NCBI RefSeq assembly: GCF_004138325.1
Contig: NZ_SBLB01000010.1
Location: 111,432-175,431 of the forward strand
Reading direction: 5' to 3'
DNA: 64,000 nucleotides
Source: Spirosoma sordidisoli
GTDB taxonomy: Bacteria; Bacteroidota; Bacteroidia; Cytophagales; Spirosomataceae
A program made the position numbers and the translations under genes. Shown here piece after piece: positions 1-9,785 of this stretch (positions are counted from its first letter, which is position 1; each line of letters starts with the position of its first letter). Under the pieces are notes generated by a model that was given only the letters and a program-made list of their open reading frames with translations, made no database searches and had not been told where the DNA came from.

Positions 1-29
1 ATATTATATTTTATAAATCAATAAATTCT

Positions 30-551
30 ATGAAACGTGTACTGTATTTCTTAGGCCATCTTAATGATAGAGATGTAGAATGGATGCTTCAGAATGGCAA
101 TAAACTGACGCTGGAAACAGGCGATAGGCTGATCAATAAAGGGCAGGCTATCGACAGTTTGTATATCGTTTTGTCGGGTCAGTTAGCCGTCTGTGCCAAT
201 AACAATTTCAATGAGTGCATCGCCAAGCTCGAAAGCGGTGAAGTGGTGGGAGAAATGTCGTTTCTGGAATCGACTCCGCCGTCTGTTTCGGTCATCGTTA
301 CGGCCCCGTCGGTTATTTATCAGATCTCCCGCGAAAAGATCAATCTACGGCTGTTGACCAATTCTGAATTCAGAGCCAATTTTTACTACGCCCTGGCCCT
401 GTTCCTCTCCAACCGACTCCGTAAAACCACGGATCAGCTTGGCTTCGGCAACCCGGATGACGAAGATTTGGTAGACGCTAATGTACTCGACGGGGTAGCC
501 CAGGCCGGATCGCGCTTCGTCAAGCTGTTGCATAGATTCTCGGAGGTTTAA
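30..551 (+). CDS. Cyclic-nucleotide-binding-fold protein, first gene of the peptide-export operon
   Basis: 173 aa. Residues about 15-115 read as a cNMP-binding beta-barrel, with strands around VLSGQLAV and the GEVVGEMSF turn that would start the phosphate-binding cassette. The Arg-Ser/Thr-Ala that normally contacts the cyclic phosphate is replaced by PPSVSV, so nucleotide binding is doubtful. A C-terminal helix (about 115-140) follows, but there is no DNA-binding HTH, so it is not a Crp regulator. The ATG at 30 starts 29 nt into the window, so an upstream partner may exist outside it. The stop lies 20 nt before the TolC-like gene. Such small domains often accompany NHLP-type exporters, and the second ABC exporter here carries a similar N-terminal domain. 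A regulatory or assembly role in export is inferred. Confidence 0.75.
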   Translation: MKRVLYFLGHLNDRDVEWMLQNGNKLTLETGDRLINKGQAIDSLYIVLSGQLAVCANNNFNECIAKLESGEVVGEMSFLESTPPSVSVIVTAPSVIYQISREKINLRLLTNSEFRANFYYALALFLSNRLRKTTDQLGFGNPDDEDLVDANVLDGVAQAGSRFVKLLHRFSEV

Positions 552-571
552 CACTGAAAATCTACCGGCAC

Positions 572-2143
572 ATGAGACACTGTCTATACGGCATTCTGAT
601 AGGCGTAACGGCATTGGCCAGCGACGTGTGCGCCCAGGTCAGGTGCGACTTACTCGAGATTTCGCGGAAGGCGTTCGATAAGAACCCCACGCTCGTACGG
701 AGCGGACTGGCCATCCGGAGCGCCGAAGCGGACCTGCAGATTCAGCGGAGCACGTTCGACCTCAACTCGTTCTCCGAGTTGCTGTTTCAGAACAACCAAT
801 ACCGGCTGCCGGGGGCTGATCCCCGAAACGCCCTGCTGGAGAACAGCATCCTGCGAAACAACGCGCTAAACCTGTCGGGAGGGCTACGTAAACGGCTGCG
901 TACCGGCCAGTTAACCGAGTTTAGCCTGAACTACGGGTTTGCCAACAACAATTATCCGGTCAACAGCTTCAACCAGCCTATTGGTCTTTATCTGGGCAAT
1001 AATACCAGCACGATCAATTTCTCGCTGACCCAGCCGTTGCTTCGGGGTAAAGGAAGGGTCATTACCACCGCCCTGGAGCGGGCCAACTCCCTCTATGTGC
1101 TGAATGCAAAAAGTGGTAATGAGTATACGACTTCGTATGAGATCTGGCAAATCGGACTGGCCTACTGGAACTACTATACCGCGTTCAAGAGCCTGGAAAT
1201 CTACAAACAGAGCGAAAGCCGGATTCGGAACGTACTGTCGGTAACGGAAGAGCTGGTAAAAGGCGATAAAAAACCGGCTGGCGACCTGATACAGGTCAAG
1301 TCAGATTTGGCCAACCAGGAGAAACTGACCATCATGGCCCAGCAGGACCTGTATAACGCCAGAATACAGCTGGGGAAAGTTATCGGGTTAAGTACGGAAG
1401 AAAGCCTGCTGATCGACGTCCCCGAGAATGACTTCCCAACCATTGCCGAATCGGCGTTCAGAAAAGGGGTCGACAAAGCCGATTATATCCGAATCGCCAA
1501 AGAACGACGCGCCGATCTGATGGCCGCCCGGCATGGTCATGAGGCTCTGCAGCAGCAGTTCGTACTGGCCCAAAACAACACAAAACCTCAGCTCGACCTG
1601 ACTGGGTTTCTGGCCTATGGAAGCGCCAGTACAGGCAACCGAATGGGCGATGTGATGGCCTCCTTCTCGAACAACGAAGGTCGCAACATCGGAACCGGTG
1701 CCCGATTAACGTTCACCTTTCCGGTTAATAACAACTGGGCGAGAGGGAGCCTGGTCAAAAGCCAGATGGCCCTTAGCGACCAGAACGTAGTGGTCAATAA
1801 CATTCAGCGGATTATCGAGCTGGACGTCAATAACGATCTAAACTACCTCGACAACAGCGTCATAAACCTCCAGAAAGCCGAAGAAGTCCTCAACTACACG
1901 CAGGACGTGTTCAAAGACGAGCAGGTCAAATTCCAGTCGGGCCTGACGACCATCCTGAGTCTGATCCTGTTTCAGGAACGGCTTACGGCCGCCCAGCTTC
2001 GCTACCTGCAGGCTTACCAGCAATTCGCCAGAGCGATCATCAACCTCAGACACGATACCGGAACGCTGGTGGTCCCCGATAACAAAGGCTTTGTGATCGA
2101 CAGAAACGCATTTTATACCATCCCTGATACAAACAACAATTAA
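572..2143 (+). CDS. TolC-family outer-membrane efflux channel
   Basis: 523 aa with an N-terminal signal peptide (about 1-22). The body has two repeats of long alpha-helical regions with short strands, as in OEP/TolC trimers that form a channel tunnel across the outer membrane. Typical pieces are the LTQPLLRGKGR segment near residue 150 and the C-terminal LRYLQAYQQFARAIINLRHDTG helix. Length fits the family. The stop is 4 nt upstream of the HlyD-like start, so the two are almost certainly co-transcribed. It is the expected outer-membrane exit duct for the peptide pumped by the downstream ABC exporters. Confidence 0.88.
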   Translation: MRHCLYGILIGVTALASDVCAQVRCDLLEISRKAFDKNPTLVRSGLAIRSAEADLQIQRSTFDLNSFSELLFQNNQYRLPGADPRNALLENSILRNNALNLSGGLRKRLRTGQLTEFSLNYGFANNNYPVNSFNQPIGLYLGNNTSTINFSLTQPLLRGKGRVITTALERANSLYVLNAKSGNEYTTSYEIWQIGLAYWNYYTAFKSLEIYKQSESRIRNVLSVTEELVKGDKKPAGDLIQVKSDLANQEKLTIMAQQDLYNARIQLGKVIGLSTEESLLIDVPENDFPTIAESAFRKGVDKADYIRIAKERRADLMAARHGHEALQQQFVLAQNNTKPQLDLTGFLAYGSASTGNRMGDVMASFSNNEGRNIGTGARLTFTFPVNNNWARGSLVKSQMALSDQNVVVNNIQRIIELDVNNDLNYLDNSVINLQKAEEVLNYTQDVFKDEQVKFQSGLTTILSLILFQERLTAAQLRYLQAYQQFARAIINLRHDTGTLVVPDNKGFVIDRNAFYTIPDTNNN

Positions 2144-2147
2144 CGTC

Positions 2148-3410
2148 ATGGCAGCAGGATTTTTTAGACAGTCAGCCCTGGAAAAGCTGTCGACTCCCGA
2201 GAAGCTCGATCAATTGATTAAAGTGACCAGCCCCAAAGCCTGGATCACGCTGTCGGTGGTTTTTGCCGCGCTCGCTACGGGTATTGGCTGGTCGGTCTTC
2301 GGGCGGGTCAGTACCAAACTGAACGTAACCGGAGTAGTGCTGGGTGGCGAAGTGCACGAAGTGGTGGCCACCTCGCAGGGACAACTGGTAAAACTACAGG
2401 TCCGGATCGGTGATAAGGTACAGAAGGGCGCTGTTATCGCCACGGTGCAGCAGCCGGAGCTGGTTCAGCAGATCGAAAACGCCAAAGCCACTCTGTCGGA
2501 GCGCCAATACGAACTGACCAAGCTAATCTCGTACGGCAACAAAGGCACCTTGCTGGAAGGGGAGCTGATGAGCCAGAACCGGGTCAGTATCCAGGGCGAA
2601 ATAGAAGCCGAGAAAAAGAAGCTGGCTTTTCTGGCTAACCAGCTCGAGTCGGAGGTGGGCCTCTTCGAAAAAGGGTTGATCGTAAAAGCGCAGGTGGCCA
2701 ACACCAAACAGCAGATTGATGCGTCGAAGAACACCATCGAACGGCTGAAAGTGCAGCTGGCCGAAGTCTCCAACCGGCAGCACGATGCGGGCTACTCAAT
2801 GCAACAGCGCGTGGCGACCCAAAAGCAGCAGATTGCCGAGGCCGAACGGAGCCTTCAGTTCCTGACCGAGCGCTACGATACGCAGTCGAACATCAAAAGC
2901 CCCTACAATGGCGAGGTGGTCGAAGTACTCACCGACGCGGGCGTGATGGTTGGGCCGGGTACCCCACTGTTCAAACTGAAAAACCAGAAAGAAGGCCAGT
3001 TGGCCAGCCTGAAGGGGGTCCTTTATATTCCGTCGCAGGATGGCAAGAAGATCAAACGCGACATGGAGGCTTTCGTGGTGCCATCGACCGTGCAGCCGCA
3101 GGAGTACGGGTTCATCAAAGGCAGGGTTACCTACGTGTCTGACTTCCCAATCACTCAGCAGGGTATGATGACGTCGGTCAAGAACGACCAGCTGGCCAAA
3201 GGCCTGTTAGCCATGGGCCCGCTCTTCGAAGTCCATGTCGTCTTCGAGAAAGACAATGAGTCGTACAGTGGCTTCAAGTGGACATCGGCCAAGGGCCCCG
3301 ACATCGCTATCAAAGAAGGGACTTCCTGCATGGGTCAGATTACCATAAAGCAGGAGAACCCGATTGCGATCGTTGTTCCGGCATTTAAGAAATTCTTCAA
3401 TCTATACTGA
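2148..3410 (+). CDS. HlyD-family periplasmic adaptor
   Basis: 420 aa. A single membrane anchor lies at about residues 33-52. It is followed by a first lipoyl half-domain (VVLGGEVHEVVATSQGQLVKLQVRIGDKVQKG), a long coiled coil (about 105-240) and a second lipoyl half (NIKSPYNGEVVEVLTDAGVMVGPGTPLF), then a C-terminal beta domain. This is the layout of membrane-fusion proteins that connect an inner-membrane ABC exporter to TolC. It sits between tolC-like and C39-ABC genes with gaps of 4 and 14 nt. The NHLP-type operon context supports peptide export; the individual substrate is inferred. Confidence 0.88.
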   Translation: MAAGFFRQSALEKLSTPEKLDQLIKVTSPKAWITLSVVFAALATGIGWSVFGRVSTKLNVTGVVLGGEVHEVVATSQGQLVKLQVRIGDKVQKGAVIATVQQPELVQQIENAKATLSERQYELTKLISYGNKGTLLEGELMSQNRVSIQGEIEAEKKKLAFLANQLESEVGLFEKGLIVKAQVANTKQQIDASKNTIERLKVQLAEVSNRQHDAGYSMQQRVATQKQQIAEAERSLQFLTERYDTQSNIKSPYNGEVVEVLTDAGVMVGPGTPLFKLKNQKEGQLASLKGVLYIPSQDGKKIKRDMEAFVVPSTVQPQEYGFIKGRVTYVSDFPITQQGMMTSVKNDQLAKGLLAMGPLFEVHVVFEKDNESYSGFKWTSAKGPDIAIKEGTSCMGQITIKQENPIAIVVPAFKKFFNLY

Positions 3411-3424
3411 TACCGATTTTCGAG

Positions 3425-5617
3425 ATGGCAACCAATACAACTTTTCCCATTGGGAAACAGGCGCGGCCTGTTAAGGTGCCCACCGTTCTACAGATGGAGA
3501 GTGTAGAGTGTGGCGCAGCTGCTTTGAGCATTATTTTGGGCCATTTCGGCAAATTTGTACCCCTCGAAAAGTTGCGGATTGCCTGTGGCGTATCCCGGGA
3601 TGGCCTCAAAGCAACCAATATCATTAAGGCGGCCCGTGAGTTCGGGTTAGATGCCAAAGGCTACGCCAAGTCGGTCGAGAAGCTGATGCAGGTCGAAATG
3701 CCGGCCATCATCTTCTGGAACTTCAACCACTTTCTGGTGCTGGAGGGCTTCTCAAAAGACAAAGTCTACCTCAGCGATCCGGCTCAGGGGCGGTACGCGG
3801 TCACCTACGACGAGTTCGACGAAGCCTATACGGGCGTGGTGCTTACGTTTAAGCCGAACGAACGCTTCGAAAAAGGCAACGAAAAACGGGGGCTGGCTGC
3901 GTCGCTGGCTTCCCGAATCTCCAACTCAAAGCTGAGCATCACCTATATTCTGCTGGCGAGTCTGTTTCTGGTCATTCCCGGCCTGGTGATTCCGTCGTTC
4001 ATCAAAGTATTTATCGACAAGTACCTGGTCAACGGCCATGCCGACTTTGTGATGCCCCTGCTGCTGATCATGGGCGGGGTATTAACGATTAACGCAGTGC
4101 TGGTATACCTGCAGCAGTACTACCTCTTGAAGCTGGAAACCAAACTCGCCCTGACCACCTCCAGCAAATTCCTCTGGCACGTCTTTCACCTGCCCATTTC
4201 GTTTTTCACGCAGCGATACAGTGGGGAGATCGGCAACCGGGTGTCGCTCAACGACAAAGTGGCCCGGCTACTCAGTGGCGATCTGGCCAACGCAGCACTG
4301 AACGTCATTATCGTGATTTTCTACGCCTTTCTGATGTTTTCGTATGACGTACCGCTGACCCTGATCGGTATTTTCATGGCGGGGCTGAATGTGGTGGCGC
4401 TTCGATACGTGTCCAGAGCCCGGAAAGACGGAAGTCGTACGTTGAGCAACGAAACGGGCAAACTGCTCGGAACCACCACCTCGGGTATCAGCATGATCGA
4501 AACGCTGAAGGCATCGGGTCGCGAAAACGACTTCTTCACGAACTGGATTGGCTACCTGGCCAAGGTAATGAATTCGCAGCAGCAACTGGGCTGGCTCACC
4601 ACCCGGCTCAACGTACTGCCCCCGCTGATTACGTCCCTGACGACCACATTCATTCTGGGACTGGGGGCGCTGCGGATTATGGACGGCGAAATGACGCTCG
4701 GCGCGCTGGTATCGTTCACCTACCTGATGGGCAACTTTATTGGGCCCGTAAACCAGCTGATTGCTGTCGGAACGATGCTGCACGAAACGGAAAGCGACAT
4801 GGGCCGTATCGACGACGTGTTGAACTACGAGCTGGACGAGCAGTTCAGGCCGGGCGCTGGTGCGGCCGAGACCCAGCCAGATGGCATCCATACCAAGCTG
4901 ACCGGTTATTTCGAGTTGAAAAACGTCACGTTCGGGTATAACACAACCATGGCCCCGCTCATCGAAAATTTCAGCCTGAAAGTGAAGCCCGGCAGCCGGG
5001 TGGCGCTCGTCGGCGGATCGGGGAGTGGCAAATCGACCGTGGCCAAAATCGCGTCCGGTTTATACCCGATCTGGAGCGGGGAGGTGCTCTTCGATGGCAA
5101 ACCGAAGAGTGCTATTCCACGGCACATCATCACCAATTCACTGGCCGTCATCGATCAGGAGGTGCTGGTCTTTAACGGAACCGTGAAAGAAAATATCAGC
5201 TTTTGGGATTCCACCATTGCCGACAGACACATCATACAGTCGGCCCGCGACGCAGCGATTCACGACATCATATCGGTTCGGAAAGATGGCTACGACAGTG
5301 CCGTTTCGGAAGGCGGAACCAACTTCAGCGGGGGGCAGCGGCAACGGCTCGAAATAGCGCGGGCCCTGGCTACCAACCCCTCTATCCTGATCATGGACGA
5401 AGCCACCAGCGCGCTGGACCCTACGGCCGAAAAGATTGTCATGGATAATATTAAAAAGCGGGGCTGTACCTGCCTGATCGTGGCGCACCGGCTCAGCACC
5501 ATCATCGACTGCGATGAAATTATTGTGATGGAATATGGTAAAGTAGTAGAGCGGGGCACCCACCAGGAGCTGATCAAGAAAAATGGAGTATACGCCCACC
5601 TGATCGAAACGAAATAA
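3425..5617 (+). CDS. C39-peptidase-containing ABC exporter (PCAT type)
   Basis: 730 aa. An N-terminal C39 leader peptidase carries the expected Gln (Q23), catalytic Cys (C29, in MESVECGAAAL), His (H102, WNFNHFLVLEG) and Asp (D118, LSDPAQG). A six-helix ABC exporter domain covers about 160-450. The ATPase has a Walker A (GGSGSGKST, about 529), signature (NFSGGQRQRLE, about 632) and Walker B (LIMDEATS). Such enzymes cut leader peptides after a Gly-Gly pair and export the core. The Gly-Gly precursor at 9786 is the obvious substrate. Adjacent HlyD and TolC genes complete a trans-envelope pump. Confidence 0.93.
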   Translation: MATNTTFPIGKQARPVKVPTVLQMESVECGAAALSIILGHFGKFVPLEKLRIACGVSRDGLKATNIIKAAREFGLDAKGYAKSVEKLMQVEMPAIIFWNFNHFLVLEGFSKDKVYLSDPAQGRYAVTYDEFDEAYTGVVLTFKPNERFEKGNEKRGLAASLASRISNSKLSITYILLASLFLVIPGLVIPSFIKVFIDKYLVNGHADFVMPLLLIMGGVLTINAVLVYLQQYYLLKLETKLALTTSSKFLWHVFHLPISFFTQRYSGEIGNRVSLNDKVARLLSGDLANAALNVIIVIFYAFLMFSYDVPLTLIGIFMAGLNVVALRYVSRARKDGSRTLSNETGKLLGTTTSGISMIETLKASGRENDFFTNWIGYLAKVMNSQQQLGWLTTRLNVLPPLITSLTTTFILGLGALRIMDGEMTLGALVSFTYLMGNFIGPVNQLIAVGTMLHETESDMGRIDDVLNYELDEQFRPGAGAAETQPDGIHTKLTGYFELKNVTFGYNTTMAPLIENFSLKVKPGSRVALVGGSGSGKSTVAKIASGLYPIWSGEVLFDGKPKSAIPRHIITNSLAVIDQEVLVFNGTVKENISFWDSTIADRHIIQSARDAAIHDIISVRKDGYDSAVSEGGTNFSGGQRQRLEIARALATNPSILIMDEATSALDPTAEKIVMDNIKKRGCTCLIVAHRLSTIIDCDEIIVMEYGKVVERGTHQELIKKNGVYAHLIETK

Positions 5618-5637
5618 ACGATACTACATCTATATCT

Positions 5638-8553
5638 ATGTCAGCTATAAAAGAAAAACTATATATCTGTGCCGAGAACCCGCTGGTGCTCGATAGCTCA
5701 GACCGGTTCTGGCTGGTGCTGTCCGGGGAGGTAAACGTTTTCTATACGAGAATCGATGAACAGGGAAACTATACGAATCGACTGAAATTTCTGTATTCGG
5801 CCAAAAAAGGCGAAGTATTATTCAGCCTGTTAGCCCCCGAAGCCCCCGATACCACCCGACTTATTGCGTTCTCCGCCGAGGCTACCTTACTGGCCATTGA
5901 CAAAGCCGACCTGCTCAACGTCGATCATTTCTTCCTGAAGAACATGATCGATAAATGGATCATAAAAACCTCCTCCGAGGTCAGTACCGTCAACGCACCC
6001 CGAGTATACAAACCGCTGGACGAGTATCAGGAAGTAGCGCTGGAAGCCAACACCATGGCGTTTCCGTCTACGGGCATCAGCTGGATTCAGTTGCTGCGGG
6101 GCGAGGTCAGTCTGTTTGCCCAGACTACGGAGGTGAGTTATGCGCAGTACCCTGATTTTCTGGCGCCGACCTCCAACAAGCTGTGGATCAAATCACTGAC
6201 GGACAATACCGCCGTGCGCGTACTGAGCACCCGCGAGATGCTCCTGCAGGAAGAGGTTTATTTTCTGCTGGCCCTGAGCAAACTCGAAGCCTATTTCTAC
6301 GCGCAGATCAACCAGATCATCGACGCGCAGCAGGTCGAAGAAATTACGTACCTGTCCGAAAAACGGGTTACTGACCAGTTGGCCCTGGAAACGACACTGG
6401 GCAAAATTAAGTCGGTCGTGGCGGGTAACGGCAGCGGGCAGGGACCGGAGGTGACGGGCAAACGAAACCAGCAGAACCTTCTTTTTCAAACATGTCAGCT
6501 CATCGGGAACCAGATTGGCTTTTCGCTGGAAGCCCCCAAATACGTTGAGTCGCATCAGAATAACGTCACGAACCAGCTTCACCTGATTGCCAAAAGCTCG
6601 AAGCTGCGCATCCGTAAAATTATTCTCCGGGATACGTGGTGGAAGGAAGAATGCGGGCCGCTGCTGGCGTTTACCAAAAAAGACAAAACCCCCGTTGCGC
6701 TCCTGCAGAAAACCCCCACCAGCTACCTGATCAGAGACCTGTCGACGGGTCAGGTAGCCATTGTCAACCACGAGATTGCGCAGTCGCTGGAACCCATCAG
6801 CTACATGTTTTTTCCGGGCTTCGATGGCAAGATGAGTTCTGTAAAAAAGGTACTCGCGTTTGCGGTCAAAGGGGTGGAAAAAGACGCAAAATGGCTGATG
6901 TTGTCGGCTCTGGCGGGTAGTGTAATCGGGTTGCTGGTGCCGGTGCTGTCGGGTACCATGTATGATGAGGTGGTGCCGACGGCGGATCGATCGCTCCACC
7001 TGGAGGTCTTTATCATTCTGGTTATGATTGCTTTGGTAAAGGCTGGTCTGCAGTTGGTTTCGGGGGCGCTGCAGCTGCGGGTCGAATCAAAGTCGAGCAT
7101 CAACCTGCAGGCCGGCATGATGGATCATATGCTTCGCTTGCCGGTAACGTTTTATAAGAAATATACCGCTGGCGATCTGACCAACCGGGTATTAAGCGTC
7201 AATACCATCCGCCAGATTGTTTCCAGCACCCTGATGACCGCCGTGCTGAGTGGGGCCTTCTCATCGGTTAACCTGTTTCTACTGTTCTATTACGATGCCA
7301 GCCTGGCCTGGGTGGGCGTTGGGCTAGGCTTGCTGGCGGGGGCGTTTATGGTGACTATAGGCTGGCTTAAGCTGAAATATGACCGGCAGGTATCGACTTA
7401 TCAGGGTGAAATTCAGGGCTTTCTCTTCGAGTTTCTGTCGGGAATCACCAAAATCAGGATAACGGGTGGCGAACGGCGCGTCTTTGCGCTGTGGGCTGAT
7501 AAGTTTTCGACCCTGAAGAAGCTCGGCTTCAACTCGGGCACCTACCAGAATTTTGTGGAAGTCTTCAATGCGTCGTACCCGCTGCTGACCAATATTTTCT
7601 TTTTCTCGTTTCTCTATTACACCGTCTCGAATGCCAATGCCGCAACGGGTATGCTATCGGTAGGGGTGTTTATGGCCTTCATCACCTCCTTCAACCAGTT
7701 TCTGAACGATAGCCTGCGGCTAAGCATGGCGTTGATCACGTCGCTGAATGTGGTTACGCTTTATGAACGGGTGAAGCCCATTCTAGAGGCAGAAACGGAA
7801 TCGGTCGATCAGAGTGTCGACCCCGGCGAGTTGGCAGGTGAGATCGAAGTGAACTCGGTTTCGTTCCGTTACCGCGAGGATCAGCCGCTGGTTCTCAACA
7901 ACGTTACCTTCAAGATAAAACCCGGCGAGATGGTCGCTTTTGTGGGCGCTTCGGGTTCGGGTAAGTCAACCATTATGCGGCTGCTGCTGGGCTTCGAACA
8001 GGCCGAAGCGGGCTCTGTCTACTACGATGGCAACTCGTTTGAGCTGATGAACAAGGAGCTGGTGCGTCGGCAGATCGGGGTGGTGCTGCAAAACGGCGCG
8101 CTGATGTCGGGCAGTATTTTCCAGAACATCATCGGCAACTCGGAGTTGACCCTGGACGATGCCTGGGAAGCGGCCCGGATGGCGGGTATGGAAGAAGACA
8201 TCAAGCACATGCCGATGGAAATGCATACCGTCGTGAGCGAAGGCGCCGGTACGTTCTCGGGCGGGCAGCGGCAACGGCTGATGATTGCCCGGGCCATTGT
8301 TCATAAACCCCGGCTGCTCTTTATGGACGAAGCCACCAGCGCGCTCGACAACCGGACGCAGAGCCTGGTATCGCAGAGTCTGGATAAACTCCAGGCTACC
8401 CGGATTATTATTGCCCACCGGCTGAGTACGATCAAAAATGCCGATCGTATTTACGTCCTCGACAAGGGCACCATCGTTGAATCCGGCACTTATGACGAAC
8501 TCATGGAGAAGGACTCGCTGTTTGCCCAACTGGCCAAACGTCAAATCGCCTGA
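5638..8553 (+). CDS. Second ABC exporter, NHLP-bacteriocin permease/ATPase type, with cNMP-like N-terminus
   Basis: 971 aa, about 240 longer than the C39 exporter. The N-terminal ~400 residues lack a C39 peptidase. The start (LVLSGEVNVF and KKGEVLFSL) resembles a cyclic-nucleotide-binding barrel. A six-helix membrane domain covers about 415-700, followed by an ATPase with Walker A (GASGSGKST, about 769), signature (TFSGGQRQRLM, about 872) and Walker B (LLFMDEATSALD). This matches the ATP-binding/permease subunit paired with a PCAT in NHLP-type export systems. It starts 20 nt after the C39 exporter and ends 3 nt before the next gene. Whether it forms a heterodimer with the PCAT or acts separately cannot be told from sequence. 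Confidence 0.88.
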   Translation: MSAIKEKLYICAENPLVLDSSDRFWLVLSGEVNVFYTRIDEQGNYTNRLKFLYSAKKGEVLFSLLAPEAPDTTRLIAFSAEATLLAIDKADLLNVDHFFLKNMIDKWIIKTSSEVSTVNAPRVYKPLDEYQEVALEANTMAFPSTGISWIQLLRGEVSLFAQTTEVSYAQYPDFLAPTSNKLWIKSLTDNTAVRVLSTREMLLQEEVYFLLALSKLEAYFYAQINQIIDAQQVEEITYLSEKRVTDQLALETTLGKIKSVVAGNGSGQGPEVTGKRNQQNLLFQTCQLIGNQIGFSLEAPKYVESHQNNVTNQLHLIAKSSKLRIRKIILRDTWWKEECGPLLAFTKKDKTPVALLQKTPTSYLIRDLSTGQVAIVNHEIAQSLEPISYMFFPGFDGKMSSVKKVLAFAVKGVEKDAKWLMLSALAGSVIGLLVPVLSGTMYDEVVPTADRSLHLEVFIILVMIALVKAGLQLVSGALQLRVESKSSINLQAGMMDHMLRLPVTFYKKYTAGDLTNRVLSVNTIRQIVSSTLMTAVLSGAFSSVNLFLLFYYDASLAWVGVGLGLLAGAFMVTIGWLKLKYDRQVSTYQGEIQGFLFEFLSGITKIRITGGERRVFALWADKFSTLKKLGFNSGTYQNFVEVFNASYPLLTNIFFFSFLYYTVSNANAATGMLSVGVFMAFITSFNQFLNDSLRLSMALITSLNVVTLYERVKPILEAETESVDQSVDPGELAGEIEVNSVSFRYREDQPLVLNNVTFKIKPGEMVAFVGASGSGKSTIMRLLLGFEQAEAGSVYYDGNSFELMNKELVRRQIGVVLQNGALMSGSIFQNIIGNSELTLDDAWEAARMAGMEEDIKHMPMEMHTVVSEGAGTFSGGQRQRLMIARAIVHKPRLLFMDEATSALDNRTQSLVSQSLDKLQATRIIIAHRLSTIKNADRIYVLDKGTIVESGTYDELMEKDSLFAQLAKRQIA

Positions 8554-8556
8554 TCC

Positions 8557-9693
8557 ATGACTGCGCCCTCGTCGAACACGCTCCTGCGTAACAGCCACAT
8601 CGCGTTACCGGATGAACTGGAAGCGTATCTCCAGAACAACTTTAGCGGTAAAGAAATCAGTCACGAACCGGTTGCTGTCGACGAGCCATACGGAGCTGTC
8701 TGGGCCGCGCATCTGGCCAGCCAGGGCAACGTATTTCAGCTCCTGCGAGCATGCTACCCTCAGCTCAACTTTCCGATACAGGACGGCATCAACAAAACGC
8801 AGGAGTATATAGACGCCGTCCTGAAAGGGAAGCCCTGTACCGCCGGGTATACGCCTGTACTGAGCCAGCCCGAACGCGTGCGTCTGCAGGTGCACGCCAG
8901 CCTTATCGGTACCGTGCCGGTGCTGATCGTTCCGGACAATGAGGATTTTGTCAGGCTTGTTCAGTGCTTTCTGCATAAAAACAACCCAATGCCGGTGCCG
9001 GCGTCAATGGGGGCTTCGCTGTTGAATGGCCTCAATAACTGGGAGCGCATCCATGCATTGAAGAGAAGCTGGCTCCGTACGAACCCGGCCGAAACCTGGA
9101 ATCAGGAGTTTTCGAAAAACGTGCTGCCCAATCCCGGCCTGTACAAGGACAAGCTGATTCTGCTTAGCACAAAGCCGTACAGCAACGTATCCGCCGACCG
9201 GCTGGGCCTTACCGAAGCGGCCTGGGCAGCCTACTCGCTTTCGATACGGCTTGAGCATGAGTGCGCGCACCTCTATACCCTCCGCCGGTTCGGCTGTGCC
9301 ACCAACAACCTGCACGACGAACTCATTGCCGATTACATAGGCATCAGTAAAACCCTCGGTACGTACCGCAAAGACTGGATGCTGGCGTTTATGGGCCTGG
9401 AGGCCTATCCGGCCTACCGGAAAGGCGCCCGGCTGGAAAACTACCTGGGGGATACCAACCTGACACCCGAAGGGTTCAGCCAGTTGACTACGCTCATCAA
9501 ACAGGCTATCGAGTCGATTGCCCGATTTGATACCGCATTGGGGCCGATCCGATCGGCGCAGGACCAGATGAGCCGGATGGATGCGCTATGCACTACAGAT
9601 TTGATAGACATTGCTTCGGTGAAGGGCGCAAACAACCTGTTGCAAACGTATCAGAAATCGGCTGAGGTTATGAAGTATAACCAAAACGACTGA
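8557..9693 (+). CDS. Uncharacterised protein with HECAH zinc-metallopeptidase-like motif in the export operon
   Basis: 378 aa with no signal peptide or clear membrane segment, so probably cytoplasmic. Residues 234-238 are H-E-C-A-H inside a helix (RLEHECAHLYTLRRFG). Residues 254-260 read DELIADY, which could supply the acidic third metal ligand in gluzincin fashion. I recall similar proteins, possibly DUF7005, near NHLP exporters, but cannot verify this. The start is 3 nt after the ABC exporter stop, so translation is probably coupled. It could process or modify the precursor or protect the producer; no function is established. The HExxH site is seen directly; activity is inference. Confidence 0.7.
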   Translation: MTAPSSNTLLRNSHIALPDELEAYLQNNFSGKEISHEPVAVDEPYGAVWAAHLASQGNVFQLLRACYPQLNFPIQDGINKTQEYIDAVLKGKPCTAGYTPVLSQPERVRLQVHASLIGTVPVLIVPDNEDFVRLVQCFLHKNNPMPVPASMGASLLNGLNNWERIHALKRSWLRTNPAETWNQEFSKNVLPNPGLYKDKLILLSTKPYSNVSADRLGLTEAAWAAYSLSIRLEHECAHLYTLRRFGCATNNLHDELIADYIGISKTLGTYRKDWMLAFMGLEAYPAYRKGARLENYLGDTNLTPEGFSQLTTLIKQAIESIARFDTALGPIRSAQDQMSRMDALCTTDLIDIASVKGANNLLQTYQKSAEVMKYNQND

Positions 9694-9785
9694 ACTACAA
9701 CCGCTCATTATAGCTTTTCGGGCGCTGTCAGAAGACATTTGAATCGAAATAAATCAACTATAACCTAGTAATCTACATAGTAATC

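Noticed and set aside
30..551. Crp/Fnr transcription factor
   Set aside because: No C-terminal helix-turn-helix and the phosphate-binding Arg is absent.
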